Source: Paraphaeosphaeria minitans (Eukaryota; Ascomycota; Dothideomycetes; Pleosporales; Didymosphaeriaceae). Taken from it: 64,000 nucleotides of DNA. The notes under the pieces are model-generated. The model was not told the DNA's origin and did not search any database. It saw nothing but the letters and a program-made list of their open reading frames with translations. The position numbers and the translations under genes are program-made. Of the stretch, positions 42,556 through 54,479 are shown piece by piece (positions within the stretch are counted from its first letter, which is position 1; each line of letters opens with the position of its first letter). Where the stretch lies: assembly GCA_015832175.1 (NCBI GenBank), contig WJXW01000006.1, positions 682,001-746,000 of the forward strand, in the 5' to 3' direction.

Positions 42556-42730
42556 AGGTAGATTATAATTTTATTATAGTGTTATAGTATCTAGCGGCAA
42601 GACCCTATTAAGGGCCTGTGCGCTAAGTAAGCTAAGTATATAAGACCTATACTGCCCTTAAATTCTATATAAGATAAGTATTATTCTACTTAATACTATT
42701 AAGTTATTCTTTTACTATTCTTCCTTATAA

Positions 42731-43850
42731 GATCTAGTTATAGGTAATAGTATTTACTTTACACTAGAAAGGATAGTATAAGAATAATTTAATAATAATA
42801 AATAGAATAATACTTATCTTATATAGAGTTAGGGTATAGTATAGATTTTATATAGCTAGCTGTTATAAGCTAGCCTTAGAGAGTGAATAGAACTATAAGT
42901 ACCAAATATAAAGAATAAATTCTAGATATTAAGTCTCTATAAGGGGATATATTACTTATAAGAAAAGGTTTCTTAAGTAGGTCTACTTCTTTAAGGTAGT
43001 TCCTTTCCTTAAAATTCTTTTAATAGTCCTAGCCTATTATATACTCTAGACCTTACTTAATTTAATACGTTTTATAGTTAAAAGGTATATTTTATAGATC
43101 TTAAGAATGTAGTGCTGTAGTAAAGTAGTAGTGTTATAGGCGTTATACTTCTATTAAAAACTTATTATTATTTTAGTAAAAGTTCCGTTATAGTATAAAG
43201 GCGGCCCTAAGGTAGTCTTATAGTAAGAGCCTTTATTAGGTAGTTCGCTTATTTACCTTATATTACAAGGTAATAGGATAGCGCTCCTACCCTTTCTAAT
43301 ATAATTATTATATATCTATTACTTTAGTAGTATATTACTATTATAGTCTCTTTATATCTATATTACTTTACCTCTCTTCTTCCTTTCTCTACTCTTTTTT
43401 TCTTATACTAACCTTAACCTATATCTATTTTAACTCTTTTAACTATTTAAAACTACTTTTATCTTTACCTCTTTTTAGCCCTAATCTTCCCCTTCTATTC
43501 CTAGACTATATGTCCCTATACTTTTTTTAGCCTTTTAGCCTTCTTCTTTAGCGTTCTATTTACGACTGTAGTAAATATTAATATTATTAATAACAGCCTC
43601 TAAAGTAGCGCTGCTTTAGTAGATATATTTAGCCCTAGTAGTTAAACAGGTAGATTACGATATTATTATGGTGTTATAGTATCTAGCGCCAAGGCCTTAT
43701 AGAGGGCCTGTGCGCTAAGCGAGCTAGCTGCGTAAAACCTACGCTACACGCCAACTCTACATAAGATAAGTATTATTCTATTAATATTACTAGAGTTATT
43801 CTTTTACTATCCTTTTTAGTGTAAAGTAAGTACTATTACCTATAACTAGA
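42731..43850. mobile_element. Inverted-repeat (foldback/MITE-like) element, about 1.1 kb, RIP-degraded
   Basis: The segment 42,731-42,870 (tctagttataggtaatagta at its outer end) is the reverse complement of 43,690-43,850 (ending tactattacctataactaga). The inner ends also pair. A third copy (42,554-42,722) in the same orientation as the right arm abuts the left arm. I see no coding region between the arms. A DNA transposon derivative is the simplest reading; outer target duplications are not clear. Confidence 0.6.
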
Positions 43851-44239
43851 CTTTATATAATAATACTTTATCTATAACAGTCTAAGGATAGCTCCTAGAA
43901 TTATATAAGTCACTAGTAGGGGGCAGACCTTACTTAAAGCCCCTAAAGGTAGTAAAGACCCTTTTACCTAGTATATAAAAGAAGAGCTAGTAATACGTAA
44001 CTTAAGCCTACCTTTAACACTTAAGTAGTATATTCTAGTTACTAAAAAAAAGCGTAATAAGCTTTACGCTATATATTAACTTTATACTTTAGAAGATAAA
44101 ATCTTCTAACTTAAAAGTATAAGCTAAACCCCTAACGTAGTAGCTGCTACTAAGAATATTAAAATCCTATCTACTAATATATATAAGCAGGACACGTCTA
44201 TAGTATATATAGTAATATATATTAAGCATACGCTTTAAC

Positions 44240-45000
44240 CTAAGGACCCTATTAAATATAGAGGTAAGAATTTTAAAAAGTATTATAAATTCTTCTATTT
44301 CTGTAAGGTGGCCTTTCGCCTCTTACTATAAGAATTTGTATAGGATAGAGATAAGGTTATTTAGGCAATATAGTATCTTATAGGCGACCTAAGAAAACTA
44401 TAGTATATATACTATAAGCGCACCTTTAAAGCTAAAGAAGAAATACCTATCTAGAAGTACTTTAAGTAGTATATACTTAACTTACTTTTAGACCTAGTAA
44501 ATTATAGCCTAGAAGTAACTATAGTGTATACTTAGGTAATATAGCAAAAAGGCTAAACTATTTACTCTTTTATAACCTACCTTAATATTTTTAAAAATTA
44601 ACTTACACCTTATACTAAAGATTAAAGGGTATAGCACTTTTTCTCTAAGCTTAAACCTAAGCTATAGAGGGCTATTACTAACTACTATTAGGTACCTATA
44701 ACTAGGGAAGACCTTATCACTTTAGGCTCTACGCTTAAGCGAAACCTACGCCGCGCACCTATAATATAGGAGTTAAGCCTATATTATGTATTAAAGAAAT
44801 CTAAGAATACTACGCTAAACTACTAAATATCTAAAAGTAATAGTAAGACTTAAGATAAGAAAAGTGTTACCTACTATAAGTGCTATAAAACTAGTTACTA
44901 TACTAATAAATATAGACATAGTAATCCTAACTAGATTCCTATACAAGTAAACTATGCGGGAAAAGGCTAAGCCTTACCTATAACTTAGATATAGTAAGGC
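44240..45000 (+). pseudogene. Retrotransposon gag relic with zinc knuckle
   Basis: With stops passed over, the plus frame reads as a retroelement Gag: YRGKNFKKYYKFFYFCKVAF, then DRDKV, a YLIGDLRKL block, and near the end a CCHC knuckle in which positions 1, 3 and 4 are now Tyr (TYYKCYKTSYYTNKY, about 44,868-44,915). Spacing C-x2-C-x4-H-x4-C is exactly kept. The substitutions match Cys and His to Tyr by G-to-A or C-to-T. No pol follows directly, so this is a truncated element. Confidence 0.75.
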
Positions 45001-45109
45001 GCCTACTAATTTATATCTTACTAGGTATAAAGCGCACGTGTAGCGCGGCTAAAGGTATAGGCTTAGAGAGAGAACTCTAAATAATTCTTAACTTATAAGC
45101 TAATATTAG

Positions 45110-45353
45110 CCTAATTAGCTAGATTATTATTAGGAGTTAGGCACGAGCAATGTAGCTTCAGCTTCAGATGTGAAACAATAGTGGATTATATGGTAGAATG
45201 TAGGATAGAGGATAGAGGATAGAGGATAGACGAATCGCTGCCAGATTACTCTATTAGCGATAGAACTATATAGCCTTAGATTAGGTGATCTCCACCTACA
45301 TCTAGCTAGCCCTTACTATCCTAGAGCCTAGCTAGGTACCTAGAGTTCTAATA
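45110..45353 (-). repeat. LTR-like segment with polypurine tract, less mutated
   Basis: On the minus strand, the purine tract taaagggggataa (45,355-45,367) is followed by ttagaactctagg, just as purine tract and LTR start appear in the chromovirus below. The stretch 45,145-45,260 keeps many CA and TG dinucleotides, with an 8-bp repeat gaggatag (three copies, 45,198-45,221). Its outer end is uncertain. I read it as an LTR (or part) of a gypsy relic. Confidence 0.45.
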
Positions 45354-45369
45354 TTATCCCCCTTTAAGA

Positions 45370-47779
45370 GATCTCTTGTCCTAAGAGTAAAGTATTTAGT
45401 AAGTCCCTTTGCTATTTATTACTAATAGTCCTTTATTAGCACTAACTAGCTCTACTAGCACCTAGTAGTTAGTATAGACCCTTAACTATCCCTACTTCTT
45501 AAACTTAGTAGTAAGCCTAATGTTAGAGAATCTAAAAGGTCCTACTGTTTCTAAGATAGCTTAATTGTAGACAATAAGGAAAATTACGTTCTAGTTTATT
45601 CCTATTTATACTATTTTATTTTAGATAGTGCCTAAATTGTTATAATAAATTTATACAACACTTAGGCGCCCCTTATATTAGATTATAACTATTTCTGCCT
45701 AGGTAAGATAAGATATTACTATCTATACTAGTGTAGCATATAACTACACTAGTAACTAGCGTCTTAGTAGTAGGGTAGTTATCCTATTACCTAGGGCTCT
45801 TAGACCTATTCTCTACTTATATTTTCTTGTAGTAAGTGACATTATGCGGCCCTTAGATTAGTGCATTCTGGCGCAACTTAGCACTAACTATACTAAAGAG
45901 TCGTATATTATACCTTTTTAGTATACATTTAACACTTTTTGTACATCTTTAATAATAATTAACACTAATTAGCACTAATAGGCAGTAATTAGCATTAGTT
46001 AGCACTAATTAGTATAAATTAGTACTAATTGTTGTAAATTATAATAGCTTTACCTAAGAAGCGCTCTCTTCGCGACTATTATATTAATATAATTAAGACT
46101 AATAGACTTTATACTAAAATACTATATATTAGATGCATTAGAATTATAGTAGAGCGTAGTGTTCTAGAATTAGACACTACATACGTAATAGACCTAAATA
46201 ATAACAAATAGGAATTGTTGTAATTTAAAGGTTACTACTACAAAAAGTATAGTAATTATTTAAATAAGGGCACCTTATGCTTCGCAGTAAGTTACTTTTT
46301 AGTGTTATTTAGCGCTATTTAGCACTATTAGGTACTAATAGGCGCATATAGCCCCTATTTAAAGTACTTAGGCTCCTTAAGACCTTTAAAGTCTATCTTA
46401 GGTCTATTCTAGGAATAGACGTCTAAGCCTTAGTTACAGCGTCTAAGGAAGCTAATACTATAGCCTAAGTATCTTATAAAGCTACTAAAGAAGAATATAA
46501 GATCTAGTGTAAAGACCTAAAGTATATTATAGTTCTAGCTAATCTTACTAAAGGCTAATTATAACTTATAGCTAAACTTATTACCCTTTTATTATAAAAT
46601 AAGGAGAACGCGCTCCTTAAAGTATAGAAGCTAAAGATAAAAACTAATAAAAGAGTAATAGCTACAGCTACACATATTATAGTAGAGCTAAATAAATATA
46701 GGTACTATTTAGTATAATTTAGTATAAATTAGCGCTAATTAGTATATAGGGACTTACGTAGGTACGCTAAGAAGTTCTAAGCCTATAATAGGGCCTTTAT
46801 ACTTAAAGGTAAGTGCGCTAACTCTAGTATACTCCTATATAGTTATTCTCGCTCTAAAAAGGCACTTAAGGCTAAGACTTATCGTATTAAGCGCAAAATA
46901 GAGTTAGAAGATAAGGCAATCTCCCTATATAAGGCTAAGGCTCTACTATAAATACACTATAGTACTATTTAGAGCAAGTTAGCACTAACTAGCGCAATAG
47001 GTCTTTAGCTATCCCTACGCGACTATCCTAACTAGCCTTAATATCTTTTTAGTAGAAACTGCTACAGCTAACGCTAAAGCCTAACTAGAAGCCGCTTATA
47101 GGGACGCTAAAGTTATATCTACACTAGCTACTCCTACTTTAGCGCGTTGTGGCGTAAGAAGGCGCAACCTAGACTTATCTATTATTTCTAAGCCCTTAGT
47201 AGACTTCCCACCTATTAATAGTACTAATATAGAGAGGTTAGTGTACTTTAATTACTATTTTATAACTTCTTTCTATACTAAAGGCCTAGCAACTTAAAGT
47301 AGCTCTAACAAGAGTTATTAAGATTAATTATTTAAATAAAGACGTAATATAGGACTACACAGCCTAAATAGGCATAATATAGCACAGTATAGCATAAATT
47401 AGCGTAAATAGGAACATAATAGCAGAATTTAGCAATAATAGTAATAATCTAGCGTTAGTTAATTTTAAATAGCACATTTGCCTAGCTTTTTAGGCTATTA
47501 CCTATAAATAGGCGACATTTTAATATAGGTTCCTATTTTAGTTAGTTATTAACCCTGTTTTAGGCAATAAGAGGCTTTCTGCCTTATAATAATATAATTT
47601 AATCCAAATTATACCAAATTATACTAATATGTACTAAATTATGCTAGAATTATAATGTTACTAACATTATCCTTATCCTTTGCCAATTTTACAAGGTGTC
47701 GCATATACTAATTAGTATTCCTATACCTATTAAAACACCCTATCTAACTAGCTAACTATCCACTAAACTCTTTATAAAA
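45370..47779. other. Unassigned RIP-degraded repeats
   Basis: On the minus strand, about 45,370-45,560 reads as a Pol-like tail ending at the purine tract just described. From 45,940 to 47,460 there are scattered groups of a degenerate ttagcactaa-type decamer (for example 45,950-46,040, 46,300-46,340, 47,380-47,460). Charged coding-like pieces occur near 46,590-46,680 and 46,850-46,960 on the plus strand. I cannot assign an element with confidence. Confidence 0.5.
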
Positions 47780-47784
47780 GATAC
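47780..47784. repeat. Target site duplication (left) of the chromovirus
   Basis: gatac immediately before the left LTR, identical to 61825-61829 after the right LTR. Confidence 0.9.
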
Positions 47785-48240
47785 TGTTAGGATCCGGCCG
47801 TGTATAAGCAGCGGGGCGTAAGCTTATTAAACTACTAGTCCGCTAGAGTTAGCTAACTAAGCAGTTAAATAATAGGTTATAGGTCCTAAGGGTCCTAAGG
47901 ACTGCACAGGCCTCACCTATACAGGAACTCTAGGACGCGTGGGACTCGCCTGCACAGGACTCTAGGACGTATAGGACTCTAGGACGTATAGGACTCTAGG
48001 ACGTATAGGATTCTAGGACATATAGGACTACTTAGTATATAGGAACGCGAGAATAAGCTTCTTATACTTATATTTAATCTGTTTATTAATTTATTATTTA
48101 GATTCTAGTAGACTAAATTATTAACTTATTACACTTTGCAAGATACTATTATATTAATAAGACTTTCTACCTTCTATAAGTACTTCTACCTAAAAACTAA
48201 CTTTAACCCTTTAGGACTAGCTACCTTCTTAGATTTAACA
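47785..48240 (+). repeat. 5' LTR of the chromovirus
   Basis: 456 bp with a TGTTA start and a TAACA end. It contains an internal 16-bp tandem repeat, ctaggacgtataggac and variants, about 47,970-48,030. It aligns without gaps to the right LTR; all differences I see are transitions. Confidence 0.93.
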
Positions 48241-48419
48241 TCTTAAACACCCTTAATATAAGTACTTTATAAACTCCTACCTCTTCTATAGCTTTAGGTG
48301 TCGCTAAGATTACTCTTATAAAAGATAGTAGTAAGGCGCATAAACCTAATCTCTACTTTAGCAAATAATCTTAAACTAATATCTAGATTCTTTAGTTAGA
48401 CCTCTACTTCTTTAACTTA

Positions 48420-49300
48420 GACAAACCTCTTAAAGACAAGAAGAAGGTTATCTTTATAGTAATATACATGCGAAGAGATATAGGATTATAAATCTATCTC
48501 TACCTTAAAAAGTACCTAGGAATAGACCATAATAATAATAACAATAATTACGTAAACGAACACGCTAATACAGTTAATATTATTAAGAATTATAATAACT
48601 TCAAGAAATGCCTTAAATAACTCTTTAGAATTACTAACAAGGACTCTATTATAAAAGCAAAGATTTAGACTATAACTTAGAAATAATTAGTAGCTAAGTA
48701 TATAGCTAAGTTTCGTAAATACGCTATACAACTTAACTAGGACAATAAATCTCTTTAAGATATGTATAAATAAGGACTTAAATAGAAACTACGTAAAGAA
48801 CTCTTACGTAGTAGTGTACAAATTACTAACCTTAAAGAACTATATAAAGAAACTATTAGGATTAATAAAGAATAGTTTTTACTACAATAAGAGCTCTACT
48901 AAAACCCTAGAGCAATAAGCTTTAGATAACTAGTAAAAATAGTTTATAAAAACCCTATTAGAATTGTCTAAAGGCAACAGCTAAGGAACTACTAGAGATA
49001 TAAACTAATAGAAGATGTCTAGTTTAACTACTTAGGTAAAGGAAAAAAAAGAAGGATAGGCCCTAAGTAGCCTAATAAACGCGTCTCTAATAGAAGTTAA
49101 TAACTAATAACTAAGACCTATAAATGCTTTATATGTAGTAAACTAGGCTATATAGCTAGGAACTGCAGATTAAAGAACAAAGTCTATTAAACTAAGTTAA
49201 ATATACTAACTATTAAAGACTAAGAACTTAATAAGGAATAGGAAGTTATTACAACGCTATTTAGTTACTAATATATTACACTAGAACAAAGTAAGTAATT
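48420..49300 (+). pseudogene. Chromovirus gag relic
   Basis: A capsid-like, Lys/Asn-rich frame with many TAA/TAG. The zinc knuckle at 49125-49166 reads CFICSKLGYIARNC: three Cys kept and the His changed to Tyr, with exact C-x2-C-x4-H-x4-C spacing. Confidence 0.85.
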
Positions 49301-50140
49301 AGATTTACCTAACTTACAACTATACAAAGATCTAGAAGACAATTCTAATATATACCACAACGTAAAAGACGTAGAAGAGATACTAAGATCTCCTACTCCT
49401 TACCTACAAAGTAGGCGGAAAGAAGATAACCCTATGTTACCTAAGTACAAACTAAATGTTTAGGACTATATAGAACCCTACTAGGCACTAAAAGGAATGC
49501 AACCCTATAAAAATAAGAAGTTAGACTACGTACTAAAGTACTATCTAGACTACTAAAATCTTACACACTAATTCTATATATAGACGCATTATAAAGAACT
49601 AATATATGCACAACACAAGATAGAGAAAGAGGAGAATAAGAAATAACCTAGAAGGAAACTGCGCTATAAATAAATATAGACAAACTGCCCTATTACAGCT
49701 TATAATAAACACCTCTAAGATAAATAATAAGTAAAATACTTTCCTTACCTTACGCTAAAGGGCAATAAATGCTGTAATATGCTTATTAATAGAGACTATA
49801 TATAACTGTACTAGTACACGTGTCTAAACTAAGACTACAAATACCACTATATGGCCAAACACTTAGATAGCTTTATAAACTGCCCTACGTAAGAAGTAAT
49901 AACAGAGCTACTAATTTAACTAGTACACAAAAATAGTAAAGACTATAAAAGGAAAAACAGAAGAACATTCTTACAGGAAGAAGAAGAAGACAATCTACAT
50001 AAGCTATATACTTAAGAATAATAATAGAAGCGGATACTTAGAAACGCATACTAGGCACTAGAACTTAACTACAACCTACATAAATAGATGTCTTTTTTAG
50101 GCCTAAACTTAAATAAGAAAATACCTTTATTAAATTAAAT
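49301..50140 (+). pseudogene. Chromovirus Cys/His-rich segment between gag and protease, unknown
   Basis: A coding-like frame with TAA/TAG stops contains CCNMLINRDYI, then YTCLN-x-DYKYHYMAKHLDSF and INCP. The regular Cys/His spacing suggests a zinc-binding fold. I do not recognise it as a usual domain of gypsy elements. Confidence 0.5.
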
Positions 50141-50149
50141 ACTATAGTA

Positions 50150-50500
50150 AGCACAGTATTAGTTAAGCTACTAGTATAGTTTAAAGGAATATAGGCTTAA
50201 GCTCTTATAGACTTAAGAGTAGAAAAGAACTTTATATCTTATTAGATAGTAAGATAAGCAGGACTTATAATATTAGAGAAAGAAGTACTCTATATTATTT
50301 ATATCGTAAATAGATCCCTAATACCTAAGATACCTTAAATATACTAGGAGGTCACTACCACGATAACAGTCTAAGGATATAGAGAGAAACTTACCTTAGA
50401 TATCTTACTAGGATCTAAGTATAAGTTAGTTTTAGGATTACCTTAGTTAATAATATATAACTTATAAATTAACTAGGGTACAAAGAAAATATTGTTTAAA
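50150..50500 (+). pseudogene. Chromovirus aspartic protease relic
   Basis: The frame reads ALIDLRVEKNFIS at about 50,201, where the family has a D-S-G-A active site, and continues to LDILLGSKYKLVLGLPWL. The catalytic Asp codon is kept but the next residues are changed. The frame resumes in phase after the nested copia element when one target copy is removed. Confidence 0.85.
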
Positions 50501-50508
50501 CGCTATAA

Positions 50509-50513
50509 TTATG
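50509..50513. repeat. Target site duplication (left) of the copia element
   Basis: ttatg directly before the left copia LTR, identical to 57832-57836. Confidence 0.9.
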
Positions 50514-50708
50514 TGTTGAAGTAAAATACTTACTTCCGTGATTCTTTCTAGATCCACTAATTTAGATCACGGGATTCTTGCTAAGAGGCTTATTTCTTTT
50601 GTATATAGTCTGCCCTTTCAGTATCCTTTCCTATAATTAGCTCTTTGTATTCTTTATAACTCTGCTCCTAAATATCCTATAATAGTTTAAGCCCTTTTTA
50701 CTACAATA
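50514..50708 (+). repeat. 5' LTR of the copia element
   Basis: 195 bp starting TGTTGAAG. Its last bases are caata where the right copy has caaca. It aligns without gaps to 57637-57831 with transitions only. Confidence 0.92.
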
Positions 50709-50722
50709 GTTATAAGCCCAGC
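50709..50722 (+). other. Primer binding site, half-tRNA type (initiator tRNA-Met anticodon arm)
   Basis: gttataagcccagc directly follows the 5' LTR. It is complementary, except for one G-to-A change, to the anticodon stem-loop of eukaryotic initiator tRNA-Met (gctgggctcataac). Priming by a tRNA-iMet fragment in this way is established for Drosophila copia and several fungal copia elements. Confidence 0.75.
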
Positions 50723-50859
50723 GCTTAGAACGTAGGACGATTCTCCCTACCTACTTAGCAACGCTTAAATTATTATACAACACTCTATTTAGAACCTCTC
50801 TACGATACAACCCCCCATTTCTAATTACAAAAATTGTTAAAATAGTAGAAGTATAGCTT

Positions 50860-51990
50860 GTTAATTACGCTAGTTAGCCCTACTAGTTTATCTAGCTTTA
50901 ATTCTAAGTAAACTCAAAAGGAATCTGGAACTAAATTAACCTAGAGGCGATTAACGCTCTAGTAATTAATTACGCAAAGCTAGAACGACCTCCGCTCCTA
51001 TAGAAACTATTACTAATTGCGGATACAGCCTCTATAGCAAGTATTTAATTATATAAAGCAGAGCTTACTAAGTATAAAATAGATAAAAAGAGTTTTCCTT
51101 TACAAATAGCAGAATATAGAGTAGTAGTTTTAGACTAGTAAGTAGACTATACTAAGATATAGAATCTCTAGACTTAGGTAAACGCTATAGTATCGCCTGA
51201 TCTGCTTACTCCTGCCATGATTACTCTAGTTAATACACGCCAAACTACGCTTTAGTCCCTAATTTAACTCTTAAAGGAAGATCTCGCACTAAATAAAGGA
51301 GCTATATAGAATAATGTTTAAGCTTTATACCACGCTTATCTTAAGAAGGCTAAGTAGGCAAGATAAAGTCCTAAGACCTAGTTTAAAGAGTAGTAGCTCC
51401 TCTATTAAAAAGCGAAGACCTACTTAATTAGCGAAATTAGCGGACCGCTTACTACCTAAGATTTCCTAGATATAATCGCCGCGTGTATAGCACTGAATTA
51501 GGCCTGATTAATAAACTAACAGCTAATCTAGGATAAGACGCTAGGATAGAATTAGATTACGCTAGACAATCTAGAGAAGGTATTTTTGGCGCTTATCTAG
51601 GAGTATTTAATCTAATTTAGTTTTAATAAAATAAGTAGGGTATTCGCCACTTTTAATAGATTATTAAAACAATCTACTAACTCTAATAGTTCTAGTTCGT
51701 CTAATTAGACAAAGAAACAACTGAACTGTCCCTATAAGCCCTATGCTTATAGGTAGAAACTAATAGAGTGCTAAAGACTTTAAACTGCGATAGCTAGATC
51801 ACCCTAGGATAGAATATTATTATTTAATCTCACTAATAAAGAAAAATTAGAAATTCTTAATTAACTTAAGCAGCCTAAGTGGTTAAACCTTTGTAATGCG
51901 ATTATAAAGGCAGAATAGAATAAGAAATAATCCTCTACTAAGACTATTAAGTATTCTAGTAGTATTACTACTGCTCTATTAAACCTATTT
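50860..51990 (+). pseudogene. Copia gag relic
   Basis: With TAA/TAG passed over, a long Gln/Leu/Lys-rich frame reads NPEAINALVINYAKLERPP, later LDNLEKVFLALIQEYLI, and a CPYKPYAYR segment in the place of a C-terminal knuckle. It is placed directly after the primer site, as expected for Gag. Confidence 0.75.
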
Positions 51991-52039
51991 AATCTGCCTA
52001 CAGATAATGGAGCATTAGGTGTCTACTCTACTCTACATT

Positions 52040-53480
52040 CTAACACTTATTCTCTATTAGAATGTACAATACTAGACAGTGCTATAGCAGTTTACCTAGT
52101 TAACAATCGCGAAAGACTTATTCCTAGGACGTTTTAATTATTAAACAAGAGTGTAGAGGCAGGTACACAAAGCCTTCTAATCTTAGGAATTAGTAATAGA
52201 CTAATTAAGAACGCTTTGCATAGGAAAAATAAGAGATTTATAGAAGATCTGCTGCTCTAAGGAGTAAGAGTAGTAGAAGGCTTTTATATAAATATTATAT
52301 TAGAAGCTCTTTTAAAGAAAGTAAAGATTTAGTACCTTAGTTTAGATCACACTCTTAGGATTAGAAGCCTAGAATAAAGCGTTATCTTAGCAGACCTAAG
52401 ATATAAGTATAACTTTACTTTCCTATAATATAAGCTAATCCGCTCTTGTCTAATTGTTATAAGTGTAACCACTAAAGGATTATCCTGGGTTAATATTAAG
52501 AGATTAGATTCTAAGGACCTCTAGCACCTTTAAGTAGGGTATGTAGGAAGTAGAGCCCTATAAGCTCTAGTAACTGTAGCCTAAGGTGTAAAGATTACTA
52601 GAATGTTAAGAAAGGATTGTGAGCACTATACTACTGTATACGCAACCTAGGTAATCTCTAGAAGACCTAGAGAACAATTACCTAGGCCATTTTACTTATT
52701 ATCCTAGGATCTATTTAATATACCCACTGCTTAAAATAAAGAAAACTAGGTTTTGCTAATTAAAGAAGATTTTAGTAAGAAACTTTACGTTTTTAATCTT
52801 AAAATAAAGACGCTTTCTAAGATAATAACAGTGTAGTAGGATTTCTTAGCTCTTATTAATATAAAATACGAGCTTTAAATTACAAAAATCCACTAGGATA
52901 ATAATACAGCAACACTTCTATAGAGAGGGAAATCCTAGTATAAATTTTAGGCTAATTAGAAAGGGATAACGATTAGTAGACTACCGCCCTATACGCATAA
53001 GCCTAATAGCGCTGTAGAAAGAGTAGGCCAGGAGCTTATAATAAAAGTAATTAAAATGTAAATAAGTGCAAATCTACTATTAAATCTCTAGCCTAAGATT
53101 ATATAAGCAGCATGCTAGCTCTAAGGAATAATTCCTAGCCTAGTATTAGGCTATTAATCACCTAATAAAACGTTAGATGCTTAGTTTAAACAATATTTTT
53201 ATTATTTTAAACTAGCAAAAACATAATATAGGACAGCCAATCTTTATCTAAACTAAAGTACTGTCTACGCCTATAGCTACTAAGCTTACCCTTTAGATTA
53301 GGAGCGTGCAGCTAGGCAAGACAGAAGAGGATTTAAAGTAAATCCTAAAGGCTATATTAGATATCTAGTAGGCTACAAAGCTTCTAATATCTACTAAATA
53401 TAGATTCCCTAGCTTAATTAGGTAATCACCACACAAAACGTAAGGTTTAATAAGTCCTTGTTCTATAAAAGATTAGAAGA
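52040..53480 (+). pseudogene. Copia protease and integrase relic
   Basis: LDSAIAVYLVNNRERLI at about 52,072 fits the LDSGAS-type protease site. GAG-pre-integrase and integrase follow: LQALVTVAQGVKI, then DLFNIPTAQN, LIKEDFSKKLYVFNLK, IHQDNNTAT and PPYTHKPNSAVERVGQELI, so the D-D-E core spacing can be traced. Stops are all TAA or TAG. Confidence 0.85.
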
Positions 53481-54479
53481 ATAATCTATTCTAAAAATAA
53501 AAGTGTTAAAAATAGTAGAAAGCCTCTAAGAAGAAGAGCTAAACAATCTAAGAGAAGTGTATAAAAACGCGCTTAACATTCTTCCTAAAACAAATAAGTA
53601 TACAAGAACCGCTACTAGACCTATAGGTGACCCTTAGGTAATTAAAAGCGAAGTAGGCTAGCTAAGTAATTAGGAACCTAAGGTATCTACTACTAAGTAA
53701 GCTATAGGCTTAGCTAGCTAGCAGCTAAGAATTCGCTTAAGTAGGAAAGGAAGTATAGGACTTATAACCCCTAATTAGACACTAGAGCTAGGTGATTTTA
53801 GGGGTAATCTATTAAGCGATTAAGAGATATCTAGTAGCCACTAGAACACTACTAGGAGAGCTAGCCCACTAGAATCTAGGGATTTAATACCTTATTTATT
53901 AGTAGAAACTAATTAGGTTGCTAATTAACCTAGCGCAGATAACTTAATCACGCTAGATAAAGTAGATAACCTACTAGCGCGCTACAGGCAAAAACAGATC
54001 TATCTAGAGGTAAGTAGAATAAGTAGGCGAAATTGTGGTAAAGCACTAGAAATTAACTAACTAATAAATTACTATCTACTATTGCGAAGATTAAGGAAGC
54101 AAAATAATTAGGACAATTAGCTAGGGGGTGGGTAGAAGCTGGGTGCTTATATACTAATTACTAATTATCTTTAAAGTAATCTTAATGTAATATTAGAGCA
54201 CACGTTTATACTAGGAGTAGTAGAGGCCTAGTCTAAGTAAGAAGAATATATTACACTAAATACGATAGTATTCACTTCTATACTTAGAAAGGCGCCTAGA
54301 GCGTCTTATACAGCTTAAACTCACAGAGACGAGCTTATACTAGAGCCAATCCTATAGAAACACCTTTATAATTATCTATATAGGAAGCTATTCCTTCTTG
54401 CTGCTCGCAAGGAGATCTTAACTTTGTAAGATAAAGATACCTGGACAGAGATTAAATAATTAGAGGTGTTAGAGCGACT

